From assembly GCA_965230755.1 (NCBI GenBank), contig CBDDLT010000016.1, positions 496,001 through 560,000 on the forward strand: 64,000 bases of DNA, written 5' to 3'. Position 1 is the stretch's first letter. Every line of letters begins with the position of its first letter. Shown piece after piece: positions 35,878-44,820 of the stretch. The notes below the pieces were generated by a model. It ran no database searches. It had not been told where the DNA came from and was given only the letters and a program-made list of their open reading frames with translations. The stretch comes from DATFJT01 sp965230755 (lineage in GTDB: Bacteria > Bacteroidota > Bacteroidia > Chitinophagales > Saprospiraceae). Position numbers and translations under genes: made by a program.

Positions 35878-37989
35878 ATGAAAAGATTTATTCTAATAAG
35901 CTTAATAATAACTCTGAGCTTATCGCTCAACGCTCAAGTCGAATTACAACTGGATCATCGTCATCCGAAGGAGGTAAGCAATTTAATAGGTTTCAATACA
36001 GGTTTCGACCATAGGCATTGGGTGGAAAAAGAGAGCGCAGGAGGAGTAACGACCTATACAAACTCAATTAGAGAAGACATTTTAGCACCTATTCAAGCGA
36101 TTCACCAACCGGTAATGAGATTTCCAGGGGGAGTGATAGCCAATTTCTATCATTTGTACCCAGAAGATTTTGACTGTTCTCACAGTGAGCCCTGCGTTGA
36201 TGACTTTGTTCCGGGCTACGGACTAAAGAGAAATGAAGTCATTACATTCAATAATGGTTTCGGTTCTGTTGGTGCTGAACACAATTTCGAACAAAATAAT
36301 AATTTCCAATTGACGAATAATTGGATCGTGACTTTTGCTGACCTTATCGAAAAATACCAAGAAAGTGGAGAGGAAGTAGAAATAGTTTATATGGCCAATG
36401 TGTTGAGCCACTTTAAATTTGGCAATCAATCGGCACAGTTTAACAATGACATACCGGATCGCAATTCAACTGAATTTCAAAGGAGTTTGAGAGAGACGCA
36501 AGATGCGCTTCGATATCTGATAGATGTAAGGGGGCTTAATGTAACCAAAGTGGAAATGGGTACGGAGTTGTATTTTCAAGTTTGGAGAAATGAAAATGAA
36601 GTGAATGTTGATCGATTCATTCAACTCATTCCGATATATAGGGATCTCTTGGACAATTTGGGTTATGATCATATTACTCTTGGTGTACCCTTCAGTCATA
36701 CAGAGTCTCTTAATTCCGGAGCGGATAATTGGTCTCGCAAATTGAGTGATCGCAGCTACCATTCTAACCACCAATACGATGCCTGGATCTTGCACGATTA
36801 CCAGAGAATGGTGGATCGCTGTGGAGTTGTACTGGGCAACTGTTCGAATTGCAATAACTGGGTACATGAAGAATGCACATTGTACAATGGCAACCCAAAT
36901 ATTTTGAACTGTGAACCGGATAATCACAGTCCATCCTCTGATGAACTGGAAAATGTATATGAAAAGAAAAATGAGTATTTCTCAGAGAGTTTTAATGGTG
37001 GACTAGCGGATGAGTACGAGGAAATCCTAGAAAAACTTAGAGGACTTTCCGGAAAATCAGAGGCTAAACTGTGGATGACGGAATGGAACCAAGTCTTTGA
37101 TTCCGGATGTGATCAATGGAAAGGAATCAATAAGTTTTTTCCGAATACTTTCGCTCACGGGGTGAATATTTTCGAAATTCTTCACAGCATGTACGAAAAG
37201 AACGCTGAAATGGACAATCAATTTATGGACATTGCAACGTTCCATACATTGAGTGCACCCAACTTTGTGTATGCTACCATCAACGCTAAGGCAGATGTAG
37301 AATTGAATGCAACCTATTATCCTTTTTTATTGTCCTCTGTAATTCACGAACAAGGATTAAAAAAAATAGAGTGTAATCCGGATGGCAATTGGAGTGATGC
37401 TGAGATCAATGTTCATGCTTATTCAATGACGACGCCAGACTCAATCTATCACAGTTACATTTACTTTTCGAATAAGACAAACGAAGCCCAAATTGTAGAT
37501 TTTGCTGCAGTGGATTTTCCAATGGAGCTTCTTGATGTCAATATGAGATACGTCAGTGCCGGAGCCCTACATAGTTCTACCAATGGCGAGTATATTTTTA
37601 ATTCGAATAATGTCACGACTACTCCGATTAATGCACAATTGGCTACAGGAGAATTCCCGGCGATAGAGCCATATAGCATCCCTTCATATTCTATGGGATA
37701 TATTCATCTTAGCTATAAAAGCATGACCAGCTCTTTAGAGCCCACTCACGAATTGGCCCAAATAGAAATACGACCAAATCCGATTCCGGGAATATTACAA
37801 ATCAACATGGCGGAAGCCTCTTCATCCGGAAAGATAAAACTGGTCAACGCTTTTGGGAAGACTGTTTTTGAATCGCAAATGATAGAGCAAACCAAGAACA
37901 TTGATCTTTCACAACTCGTTGGTGGCACATATTTTCTTATCTACGAGAGTGAAACAAGGCGATTTGTCAGGAAGGTGGTGAAAATATGA
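35878..37989 (+). CDS. Secreted glycoside-hydrolase-like protein with T9SS tail
   Basis: About 703 residues from the ATG at 35878 (the frame extends two codons to a TTG). Signal peptide MKRFILISLIITLSLSLNAQ. Clan GH-A-like hints are QPVMRFPGGVIANFYHLY, a possible acid/base Glu in VEMGTELYFQVW and a possible nucleophile Glu in WMTEWNQVF. This resembles alpha-L-arabinofuranosidase or related families, but I cannot fix a family or substrate. The C-terminal 85 residues are a T9SS type A domain (IRPNPIPGILQINMA, SQLVGGTYFLIYES). It lies 71 nt after the metalloprotease and probably belongs to the same secretome group. Confidence 0.7.
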   Translation: MKRFILISLIITLSLSLNAQVELQLDHRHPKEVSNLIGFNTGFDHRHWVEKESAGGVTTYTNSIREDILAPIQAIHQPVMRFPGGVIANFYHLYPEDFDCSHSEPCVDDFVPGYGLKRNEVITFNNGFGSVGAEHNFEQNNNFQLTNNWIVTFADLIEKYQESGEEVEIVYMANVLSHFKFGNQSAQFNNDIPDRNSTEFQRSLRETQDALRYLIDVRGLNVTKVEMGTELYFQVWRNENEVNVDRFIQLIPIYRDLLDNLGYDHITLGVPFSHTESLNSGADNWSRKLSDRSYHSNHQYDAWILHDYQRMVDRCGVVLGNCSNCNNWVHEECTLYNGNPNILNCEPDNHSPSSDELENVYEKKNEYFSESFNGGLADEYEEILEKLRGLSGKSEAKLWMTEWNQVFDSGCDQWKGINKFFPNTFAHGVNIFEILHSMYEKNAEMDNQFMDIATFHTLSAPNFVYATINAKADVELNATYYPFLLSSVIHEQGLKKIECNPDGNWSDAEINVHAYSMTTPDSIYHSYIYFSNKTNEAQIVDFAAVDFPMELLDVNMRYVSAGALHSSTNGEYIFNSNNVTTTPINAQLATGEFPAIEPYSIPSYSMGYIHLSYKSMTSSLEPTHELAQIEIRPNPIPGILQINMAEASSSGKIKLVNAFGKTVFESQMIEQTKNIDLSQLVGGTYFLIYESETRRFVRKVVKI

Positions 37990-38025
37990 GAGTGAAATGT
38001 TGAGCGAAGACAAAATAAGGAGCAC

Positions 38026-38319
38026 ATGGAATACCGATTAATTGATAACGCAGAGGAAAAACAGTACGAATTTCATATCGAAAACTTGATCACAAAAATA
38101 GAGTACATCAAGGCCAAGAATAAGATATTTCTAACCCATACAGAAGTTCCAAAAAGCTTGGAAGGAAAAGGAATTGGCTCAGCCTTGGTAAAAGCGGTAT
38201 TGGAAGATGTTCAACGAAATGAGTGGACCCTTGTCCCTCTTTGTCCATTTGTTGCGGCCTATATCAAGCGCCATCCTGAATGGAGAAGTCTTGTATTGAA
38301 GGGGATTAATATATCGTAA
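38026..38319 (+). CDS. Small GNAT-like acetyltransferase (YjdJ type)
   Basis: 97 residues. The short acetyltransferase fold is recognisable: YEFHIENLITKIEYIKAKN, the acetyl-CoA loop EVPKSLEGKGIGSALVKAVLED and the end LVPLCPFVAAYIKRHPEW. This matches the one-domain N-acetyltransferase family (PF14542 type), of uncertain substrate. It follows the T9SS glycosidase-like gene by 36 nt but shows no functional connection. Confidence 0.85.
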   Translation: MEYRLIDNAEEKQYEFHIENLITKIEYIKAKNKIFLTHTEVPKSLEGKGIGSALVKAVLEDVQRNEWTLVPLCPFVAAYIKRHPEWRSLVLKGINIS

Positions 38320-38370
38320 TTTTTAGTCAATTCCTGTTTGGATAATGTAATTTTAGCCACAAATACACTA

Positions 38371-38402
38371 TTTTGTACTCAAATGGTATATTTAGTACAA
38401 AA
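38371..38402. promoter_or_regulatory. Inverted repeat, candidate TetR operator
   Basis: TTTTGTACT (38371-38379) is mirrored by AGTACAAAA (38394-38402) with 14 nt between. It lies just before the ATG at 38403 of a cluster whose second gene encodes a TetR regulator, which is the usual place for autoregulation. The spacing is wider than many TetR sites. Confidence 0.5.
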
Positions 38403-38918
38403 ATGAATGAAATAAATTACGGACTGGCTCAGCCGAAGGAGGCCAAACAAATATCAATTCTATATCATACCATATATATTGATACCTATGGTCTTAATGG
38501 AGTGACGGAAGAACTAAGCAATTTTAGTTTTGAGCAATTCTCTGCTCAGAATATAGTAGAGGATATAAAAAGAGATGATAGGGTATTATGGTTGGCCAGG
38601 AAAGAGGATAATCCAGTAGGGATATTGAAGGTCGAATTGGAAAAACCCTGTCCTTTACAGAACATAGTCGCCCCAGAAATCAATAAGCTATATTTATTGA
38701 GGAGGTTTTTCGGGAAAAATATTGCTCAAAGATTATTGCTTCAAGCAGAAGAAGAGTTGAGAAAAAAAGGAGAAAAGCAAGTATGGCTTTGGGCATTATC
38801 GACTAATATGAGGGCGATTAATTTTTACCGAAAGAACAATTATCGGGAAATTGGAAAGGCTTATTTCCAAATGGAGGTCAATCGATATGAAAACACTGTA
38901 ATGCTAAAGGATTTATGA
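38403..38918 (+). CDS. GNAT-family N-acetyltransferase
   Basis: About 172 residues from the ATG at 38403; an upstream TTG would put the operator inside the gene. The fold is recognised from AKQISILYHTIYIDTYG, RVLWLARKEDNPVGILKVEL, the acetyl-CoA binding loop LRRFFGKNIAQRLLLQAEEEL and the closing ALSTNMRAINFYRKNNYREIG. Substrate unknown. Its stop overlaps the TetR gene start (ATGA), so the two are tightly coupled; acetylation or drug/amine modification could be the controlled activity. Confidence 0.85.
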   Translation: MNEINYGLAQPKEAKQISILYHTIYIDTYGLNGVTEELSNFSFEQFSAQNIVEDIKRDDRVLWLARKEDNPVGILKVELEKPCPLQNIVAPEINKLYLLRRFFGKNIAQRLLLQAEEELRKKGEKQVWLWALSTNMRAINFYRKNNYREIGKAYFQMEVNRYENTVMLKDL

Positions 38919-39517
38919 TCGATTATCATTCACTCACAGAGAAACAGAAGAAAAGGTACGAAAGGATTATTAATACTACCGAAGAGCTAATGTATCAGAA
39001 GGGCTTTTATAAATTATCCTTGACCGAATTAACGAATAAACTCCGAATAAGCAGAAGTACGATTTATGAGTATTTTGGCTCGAAGGAAGGACTGATAGAA
39101 TGTGTAGTAATGAACCTAAGTACAAGGCTTAATCAGACGCTAGAAGAAATATCTCAATCTACGGATCTAAGCATTCGGGAAAAATTCATAGATCTTGCCA
39201 AAAGACAAAGTGAAAACCAAGATGCAAACTGTTTTCGACTGTTGAATGACTTAAGGATATACACACCGCATATTTATGAGGCATACGAGAAAAGTAGACG
39301 AGAAAGAGAGTCGAATGGTTATAGTTTGCTGGTAGAAGAGGGGATCCGCAAGGGGCTATTCGATCCTTCTTTCGATAAGGATTTCTTGGTTCAATTATAT
39401 CTTAAGATGGGGCAATTATCAAGTGAAACTGACATACAGGAGCAAGTGGCAATGAAAAAATCGCAGCTCATGGAAACCATTATTCGAGTATTTTTGGATG
39501 GAACTAAAAGACAGTAG
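38915..39517 (+). CDS. TetR/AcrR-family regulator
   Basis: 200 residues. The N-terminal helix-turn-helix is clear: ERIINTTEELMYQKGFYKLS, LTELTNKLRISRSTIYEYF, GSKEGLIECVV. The C-terminal ligand domain is helical, without a known motif. It overlaps the GNAT gene by 4 nt and is followed by a LytS-type kinase after 11 nt, so these form one transcript. The inverted repeat upstream of the GNAT gene is the natural candidate binding site. Confidence 0.9.
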   Translation: MIDYHSLTEKQKKRYERIINTTEELMYQKGFYKLSLTELTNKLRISRSTIYEYFGSKEGLIECVVMNLSTRLNQTLEEISQSTDLSIREKFIDLAKRQSENQDANCFRLLNDLRIYTPHIYEAYEKSRRERESNGYSLLVEEGIRKGLFDPSFDKDFLVQLYLKMGQLSSETDIQEQVAMKKSQLMETIIRVFLDGTKRQ

Positions 39518-39528
39518 AAATTATAGAA

Positions 39529-40692
39529 ATGGATTTTGTTCTGGAGAATAGTGTATTAGTTATTGTATCGATACTACTTACAGCAGCTTGTTTTAACGTA
39601 GCGCTCTATTTCGGTTATGGTAAGAAATTGGCCTATCTCTTTTTTGCATTTTACTGTGTTTTTCATTGTTTCAAGATATACTTAAAGTCTTATCCCCAAG
39701 ACCAGGTTCTTGTGTCTTCATTAGGATTGAACGCTTATCAGTTGATTTATCTGTCTGTAATTTTAGGGATGTTGTCCCTTAGTACTTTTTTGGCCCATTA
39801 TTTTAGACAGGCCCAGAAGAAGTGGTTTATTGGAATCTATGTTGCCGTAGCTATATTTTTCTTTGTTTTTATTGAAGAATTGGTGTTCATAAAATTAAGT
39901 TTAGCAGTTGCATTGGGTCAGGTTTTGTATGCAAGCTTTCAGGTGAAGAACACGCTATTTATCTTTTTAGGTGTTTTGGGCTTTATACTATGTGTATCCT
40001 TAGGAGGACTTGGGCTACTGAGTTACGGCTACTTCGTAGGTGTAATTGTTTTGATATTCAGCATGGTACTCGCTTCAAGCATTGAGTTGGCTCGTCAGAA
40101 TAAAGAATATCAGAATGCACTATTAAGGGCAACAAGCTTGGAAAATCAACTATTGAAAACAACGATCCAGCCTCATTTCATCTTAAATTCACTGACGTCT
40201 TTACAAGAACTTATAGAGACGGATGCCAAGAAAGCATCCGGTTTTGTATTCGATCTATCCCGTGTTTTCGAACTATTTTCTAAGATCAGTAACCAAAAAC
40301 TTATTCCAATTCATCAAGAATTGGAATTGGTCTCTTCCTACTTAGATATCATGAGTCAGAGAAAAAATATGGAGTTCGAATTGAAATTGGAGAATATACA
40401 GGAAGAAGACACAATACCTCCTGGTGTATTATTGACATTAGTAGAAAATGGGATTACTCACGGATATGAAAATAGAACCGAAGGGGTTTTCCAGATTTCT
40501 AAGGAATCCAATGGTCCTTCCCAAAGCTACACAGTCGTAAATGACGGAAATACATTGATGAATATTGAAAAACAAGGAACTGGTCATAAGTATGTCATTG
40601 CAAGGCTACAGGAATCTTATGATGACCGGTTTGCCTTTGAATCTCATCCATCACCTATGGGTTGGACATCGAAAATTACAATATGGGACTAA
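39529..40692 (+). CDS. LytS-type sensor histidine kinase
   Basis: 387 residues. Five to six membrane helices in the first 190 residues are followed by the His_kinase domain: the phospho-accepting His is in TIQPHFILNSLTSLQELI (about residue 215), and the ATP-binding region includes PPGVLLTLVENGITHGYEN and GTGHKYVIARLQ. This is the LytS/YehU architecture with short domain and no PAS or HAMP. It overlaps the LytTR response regulator gene, its evident partner. The signal is unknown. Confidence 0.9.
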   Translation: MDFVLENSVLVIVSILLTAACFNVALYFGYGKKLAYLFFAFYCVFHCFKIYLKSYPQDQVLVSSLGLNAYQLIYLSVILGMLSLSTFLAHYFRQAQKKWFIGIYVAVAIFFFVFIEELVFIKLSLAVALGQVLYASFQVKNTLFIFLGVLGFILCVSLGGLGLLSYGYFVGVIVLIFSMVLASSIELARQNKEYQNALLRATSLENQLLKTTIQPHFILNSLTSLQELIETDAKKASGFVFDLSRVFELFSKISNQKLIPIHQELELVSSYLDIMSQRKNMEFELKLENIQEEDTIPPGVLLTLVENGITHGYENRTEGVFQISKESNGPSQSYTVVNDGNTLMNIEKQGTGHKYVIARLQESYDDRFAFESHPSPMGWTSKITIWD

Positions 40693-41396
40693 TCAAAGTA
40701 CTTATTTGTGAGGATGAAAAGTTGATTGCCAATAGATTGAAAAGATTTATTGAAAAGGCATCGACGGATTCGATCAAAATTCAACAAGTACATACTCTGG
40801 CAGATGGGTTCAATCATATTCGAAACCATAAAATAGACCTGCTTTTTTTGGACTTAAATCTTCACGGTAGAGATGGGTTCGACATTTTAAGGGAATTGAC
40901 CAAAGAATCCTTTCATACGATCATCGTTTCCGCTCATACGGATAAAGCCATTGACGCTTTTGAGTACGGCGTCTTGGATTTCATCGGCAAACCATTTACT
41001 GAAGCACGGATAAAAAAGGCGCTTGATCGGTTCGAAAAGGGAAATACAGATAACAATAGGTATTTAAAGTATGTTGCGGTGAGAACAAGAACTGGAACAG
41101 AGTTTATAGCACTCAATCGTATCAACTTTATCAAAGCCGCCGGTATTTACTCAGAATTATGGCTCTTGGATGGCTCTTCCAGAATCTATGATAAACCCAT
41201 GAAACAATTATTGAAATTACTACCCGAACAATTCGTACGAATTCATAAGTCTTTTGTGGTTCCATTGGAGCGTATCACATCGATCGATAAGAGAAAAGCG
41301 AATACCTACAATGTGGTTTTACAATCCGGGGAGAAAATTCCATTGAGTCGGAACAAGAGAAAGGGCCTATTGGAAACCTTGTTTTCAAAAAGTTAA
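40683..41396 (+). CDS. LytTR-family response regulator
   Basis: About 237 residues from the ATG at 40683. Receiver domain: VLICEDEKLIANRLK, phospho-acceptor Asp in LLFLDLNLHGRDG, Thr/Ser in VSAHTDKAIDAFEYG and Lys in GKPFTEARI. A LytTR DNA-binding domain follows (YVAVRTRTGTEFIALNRINF ... FVRIHKSFVVPLERI). It overlaps the kinase gene by 10 nt. LytTR regulators bind direct repeats upstream of targets; none stands out here, so the target is open. Confidence 0.9.
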   Translation: MGLIKVLICEDEKLIANRLKRFIEKASTDSIKIQQVHTLADGFNHIRNHKIDLLFLDLNLHGRDGFDILRELTKESFHTIIVSAHTDKAIDAFEYGVLDFIGKPFTEARIKKALDRFEKGNTDNNRYLKYVAVRTRTGTEFIALNRINFIKAAGIYSELWLLDGSSRIYDKPMKQLLKLLPEQFVRIHKSFVVPLERITSIDKRKANTYNVVLQSGEKIPLSRNKRKGLLETLFSKS

Positions 41397-41490
41397 CCGT
41401 TCAGAAGATTATTTAACTCTTCAAAAGTTCTTCTCGGCAGATTGAAGAATAGTGCCCTATACTTATGGAAGAATTTAAAGTTTATTCAGT

Positions 41491-42600
41491 ATGAATCGAA
41501 GAAATTGGCTATCCTCGGCGGCAATTCTAGGAGCGTCCAGCTTTATTCCTCATAGTGTATTGGCGCAACCTCAAATTGATGAAAACACAATTGAAGAGCA
41601 ATCTGCGATATATTTGAGGGCTAATGAAAATCCCTACGGCCCTTCTCGGAAGGCCTTAGTCGCCATGCAAGAGCAATTGGCAAAAGGCAATAGATATCCG
41701 GGGCATTTAAGGCGAGATTTTGTTAAAGGCATTGCACAAAAATATGATGTGACCAGTGATCATGTAGTTTTAGGTGCGGGCTCGACAGAGATTTTACAAT
41801 TGATAGCTAATTGGTGTTTGTATCAGAAATTACCGGTCATCTCAGGAGCCATAACTTTTACCGTTCTTCCCAAATTCGTGCAGAAATTTGGCGGTGAGGC
41901 ATATCTGGCTGAAATGACTTCGGGAAAAGGATTTGATCTCGATGCCATTGGGGACATGGCTCGTAAGAACCCGGGACTTATCTATCTGGTCAATCCCAAC
42001 AATCCCACTGGAACCAAATTAGATAAGTCTGATATTGAAGCGTTTTGCAGCCTTCACTCTAAAGACTCGTATATAGTAATTGATGAGGCATACATAGAAT
42101 ACTTGGATGAAAAAGAAAGCTGTGTCAATTTGATTGCAAATAATCCTAAAATCATTATTGTTCGAACATTTTCCAAAATTTATGGGCTTGCAGGAATGAG
42201 AGTGGGATACTGTTTGGCACATCCAGATACGGCAGAGCTTATTAGAATGCATCAATCATGGGCTGGTGTCAACCTCAATAATGTGGGATTAGCCGCGGCA
42301 ATGGCAAGCTTGGAAGACGTGGAGTTCGCAGAAAGAACGAAAGCATCCAATGAACAGGTCCGAGCGTACGTACAAGAAGAGTTGCGTAAAATGGGATTAC
42401 TTACTATCGATTCCTGTACCAATTTCGTATTTTATAGATGTGGTAGGACGGACATAGATATCTCCAGGCATTTCACGAGTAACAACGTTTGGGTGAGAAC
42501 GATGAAAGTGGAAACAGAGGAGTGGATGCGGGTGAGTATTGGCACTCAGAAAGAGATGGAGCGGTTCATCGAAATAGCAAAGCAACTTTGGTCAAAATAG
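41491..42600 (+). CDS. Aminotransferase class I/II (histidinol-phosphate aminotransferase-like) with twin-arginine signal
   Basis: 369 residues. The N-terminus MNRRNWLSSAAILGASSFIP has an Arg-Arg followed by a hydrophobic stretch and A-Q-P, like a Tat signal. The enzyme core is intact: YLRANENPYGPS, LGAGSTEILQLI, NPNNPTGTKLD, IDEAYIEYL and the PLP lysine in VRTFSKIYGLAGMRVGY. The active site looks functional, so a folded, PLP-loaded enzyme may be exported through Tat. The closest in layout is HisC-like, but no his genes are nearby and the physiological amino donor is unknown. Confidence 0.85.
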   Translation: MNRRNWLSSAAILGASSFIPHSVLAQPQIDENTIEEQSAIYLRANENPYGPSRKALVAMQEQLAKGNRYPGHLRRDFVKGIAQKYDVTSDHVVLGAGSTEILQLIANWCLYQKLPVISGAITFTVLPKFVQKFGGEAYLAEMTSGKGFDLDAIGDMARKNPGLIYLVNPNNPTGTKLDKSDIEAFCSLHSKDSYIVIDEAYIEYLDEKESCVNLIANNPKIIIVRTFSKIYGLAGMRVGYCLAHPDTAELIRMHQSWAGVNLNNVGLAAAMASLEDVEFAERTKASNEQVRAYVQEELRKMGLLTIDSCTNFVFYRCGRTDIDISRHFTSNNVWVRTMKVETEEWMRVSIGTQKEMERFIEIAKQLWSK

Positions 42601-42624
42601 ATTTTGAAATTTAAAAATACGGTT

Positions 42625-43065
42625 ATGAAACTTAAAATTCTGGCGATCCTTATTATGGGCTTAATCTCAAACACGCTCTTCTCACAAAATTCGGATTACG
42701 ATATGGTCGTAGAGGCTGTCAATCATTATTTGGAAGGTGGTACCAACAATGATTTTGATCGACTAAAAAAAGCTTTTCATGAGAATGCTACCATGAAGTT
42801 TATGGGAGAAGAAGGATACAAAGAGGTCAATGCCTTGGAGTTTTTTGGTGGTGTTATGAAACCTGGACCAAAATCAAATCGGAAAACCTTTATTTCGCAA
42901 ATCAATATATCAGGGAATGCTGCAAATGCGCGACTTGAGCTCATATATCCGGATGCCATTATTGTCGACTATATGAACCTTTTAAAATTCGAAGATGGAT
43001 GGAAAATTGTAGGCAAAATCTTCGATGTAAAATCATTGGAAAAAATGTTTCCCAAAGAGGAATGA
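42625..43065 (+). CDS. Exported NTF2-like (putative lumazine-binding type) protein
   Basis: About 146 residues from the ATG at 42625; a TTG seven codons upstream is open. Signal peptide MKLKILAILIMGLISNTLFSQ. The rest fits the small NTF2-like fold: MVVEAVNHYLEGGTNND, KKAFHENATMKFM and LKFEDGWKIVGKIFDVKS. These domains bind small ligands or act as accessory domains. It follows the Tat aminotransferase by 24 nt, so both may act in the periplasm. Function unknown. Confidence 0.75.
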   Translation: MKLKILAILIMGLISNTLFSQNSDYDMVVEAVNHYLEGGTNNDFDRLKKAFHENATMKFMGEEGYKEVNALEFFGGVMKPGPKSNRKTFISQINISGNAANARLELIYPDAIIVDYMNLLKFEDGWKIVGKIFDVKSLEKMFPKEE

Positions 43066-43081
43066 TAATGACTGCGGAAAA

Positions 43082-43128
43082 ATGCAAAAATAGTAGAGCC
43101 TGAGTATATTCTTGGGCTCTTTTTGCAT
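43082..43128 (+). terminator. Hairpin terminator after the NTF2-like gene
   Basis: AGAGCC pairs with GGGCTCT and is followed by TTTT; the outer arms ATGCAAAA and TTTTGCAT add to the stem with a TAGT bulge. The hairpin starts 17 nt after the stop codon at 43065. The symmetric A and T tracts could allow termination in both directions. Confidence 0.75.
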
Positions 43129-43206
43129 ACCATTTGTATTACATGAAGAGGAATAGATAGTATTTTTGAGCTACATTTAGGCGGAAGAAAGTAAGGAAAA
43201 ATACAA

Positions 43207-43935
43207 ATGAGAATTGCCGCCATTCAGATCAAGCCGAAAAAGGGATTAATTGAGGAAAACATTCTAGCCCACGTACATTGGATCCGGCGTGCTATAAGTG
43301 TTGGAATTGACGCCGTTTTTTTTCCGGAGTTATCCATTACAGGATATGAGCCTGAAATAGCGAAAAAATTAAAAGTTGAGCTGGAAGATAGTAGGTTTAA
43401 CGTTTTCCAGAAATTATGTGATCAAGAATCAATCGCTATTGGAGTAGGTGCACCCATGAGCTGTAATGAAGGTGATGTTCAAATCGGAATGCTCTTTTTT
43501 CAGAAGGAGGAGAAAAGAATGGCATACTCCAAACAGATCTTGCATGAGGATGAATTCCCCTTTTTCGTAGAAGGTCAAGAACAAAAAATCTTTGGTGTAC
43601 AGTCATATAAAATAGCCCCTGCCATTTGCTATGAAAGTCTGCAAGAAAAGCATCTTACTCATGCCATAGACCTAAAAGCCAATTTCTATCTTTCCAGTGT
43701 TGCCAAACCTCAAAAGGGGGTGGAAAGAGCAAAAGACTATTTTCCTAAAGTTGCGGAAAAGTATGGAGTTCCGATAATGATGGTCAACTGTGTTGGGTTT
43801 TGCGACAACTTTCTCAGTGTCGGTCAAAGTTCTGTTTGGGACGAAGGAGGTAATTTGATCGGTCAGCTGGATGCTGAAAATGAAGGCTTTTTGGTATATG
43901 ATACGGTGAAAAATGAAGTAATAGAAAAGCAATAA
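43207..43935 (+). CDS. Carbon-nitrogen hydrolase (nitrilase superfamily)
   Basis: 242 residues. The Glu-Lys-Cys triad is visible: Glu in FFPELSITGYEP, Lys in MAYSKQILHEDEFPFF and Cys in IAPAICYESLQEKH. The superfamily hydrolyses amides, nitriles or carbamoyl groups in the cytoplasm; the short length suits an amidase or N-carbamoyl hydrolase rather than a nitrilase. Substrate unknown. It stands between a terminator and a DUF3303 gene, so it is probably monocistronic. Confidence 0.85.
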   Translation: MRIAAIQIKPKKGLIEENILAHVHWIRRAISVGIDAVFFPELSITGYEPEIAKKLKVELEDSRFNVFQKLCDQESIAIGVGAPMSCNEGDVQIGMLFFQKEEKRMAYSKQILHEDEFPFFVEGQEQKIFGVQSYKIAPAICYESLQEKHLTHAIDLKANFYLSSVAKPQKGVERAKDYFPKVAEKYGVPIMMVNCVGFCDNFLSVGQSSVWDEGGNLIGQLDAENEGFLVYDTVKNEVIEKQ

Positions 43936-43998
43936 AATGAAATGCGCGCTAATTTTCGTTGTTGAATATGAATACTACTGCTTAAAATATTTTCATAG

Positions 43999-44268
43999 AT
44001 GAAAACCTATATGATTATAGAACGCTATAAACCCAACAAAACCAATGAGATTTACGATAGGTTTGCGCAATACGGAAGAATGATACCGGATGGGGTGGAG
44101 TATGTAGATAGTTGGATTGAGGAAAATATGCAAAAGTGCTATCAGCTAATGAAAGCGGAAAGCGAGGAAAAATTGATGGAGTGGATTGATCAGTGGAAAG
44201 ATTTGGTAGATTTCGAAGTTCAGCCGGTTATTAGCTCGGAAGAAGCAGCTCAAAAAGTGGTAGAATGA
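43999..44268 (+). CDS. DUF3303-family protein
   Basis: 89 residues. The pattern M-I-I-E-R-Y-K ... G-R-M-I-P-D-G-V-E-Y-V-D-S-W-I and the C-terminal W-x-D-L-V-D-F-E-V-Q-P-V matches DUF3303, small dimeric ferredoxin-like proteins of unknown function. It overlaps the DinB gene by 4 nt (ATGA), so the two are probably translated together. Confidence 0.8.
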   Translation: MKTYMIIERYKPNKTNEIYDRFAQYGRMIPDGVEYVDSWIEENMQKCYQLMKAESEEKLMEWIDQWKDLVDFEVQPVISSEEAAQKVVE

Positions 44269-44792
44269 AATTCGACTTAGAACAATGTATCGACATCTTA
44301 ACGAGAACTCCGGATGTTTTGAATAGTCAGTTAAATGGCTTGACAAATGAGTGGATTCATCGAAATGAAGGAGGAGATTCTTGGAGCCCTTACGATGTAG
44401 TCGGGCATCTGATTCATGGAGAGAAGACGGACTGGATACCGAGGGCTAGAATTATACTCAGTAATTCGGAGGATAGGCGTTTTATCCCTTTTGACCGTTT
44501 TGCCCAACAAGACAATGATCTGGGGGAAAGTTTGGAGGAGTTATTGGATGAGTTTGCTCGGATTCGAAGAGATAATATTGCGGAATTGAGGGGATTCAAT
44601 ATTAAGCCGGAGCATCTAAGTTTACAGGGAATTCACCCTGAATTCGGAGTTGTGAGTTTAGAGGAGTTGATAGCGACTTGGGCCGCGCACGACTTGAGCC
44701 ACATTAATCAAATCACGAGAGTTTTGATGAAAAACTTCAAGCCGCATATGGGCCCTTGGCCCCAGTATTTTTCATTGTTGAAAGAAGAATAA
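44265..44792 (+). CDS. DinB-family putative metal-dependent protein
   Basis: 175 residues. The four-helix DinB_2 fold carries metal-binding His in VGHLIHGEKTDW and AAHDLSHINQITR, the usual triad spacing. Members include thiol-dependent transferases using mycothiol or bacillithiol, but many have unknown roles. It overlaps DUF3303 by 4 nt. A short tandem repeat follows. Confidence 0.85.
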   Translation: MKFDLEQCIDILTRTPDVLNSQLNGLTNEWIHRNEGGDSWSPYDVVGHLIHGEKTDWIPRARIILSNSEDRRFIPFDRFAQQDNDLGESLEELLDEFARIRRDNIAELRGFNIKPEHLSLQGIHPEFGVVSLEELIATWAAHDLSHINQITRVLMKNFKPHMGPWPQYFSLLKEE

Positions 44793-44820
44793 TTATATAA
44801 TTATCGCAGGAAATTAATTT

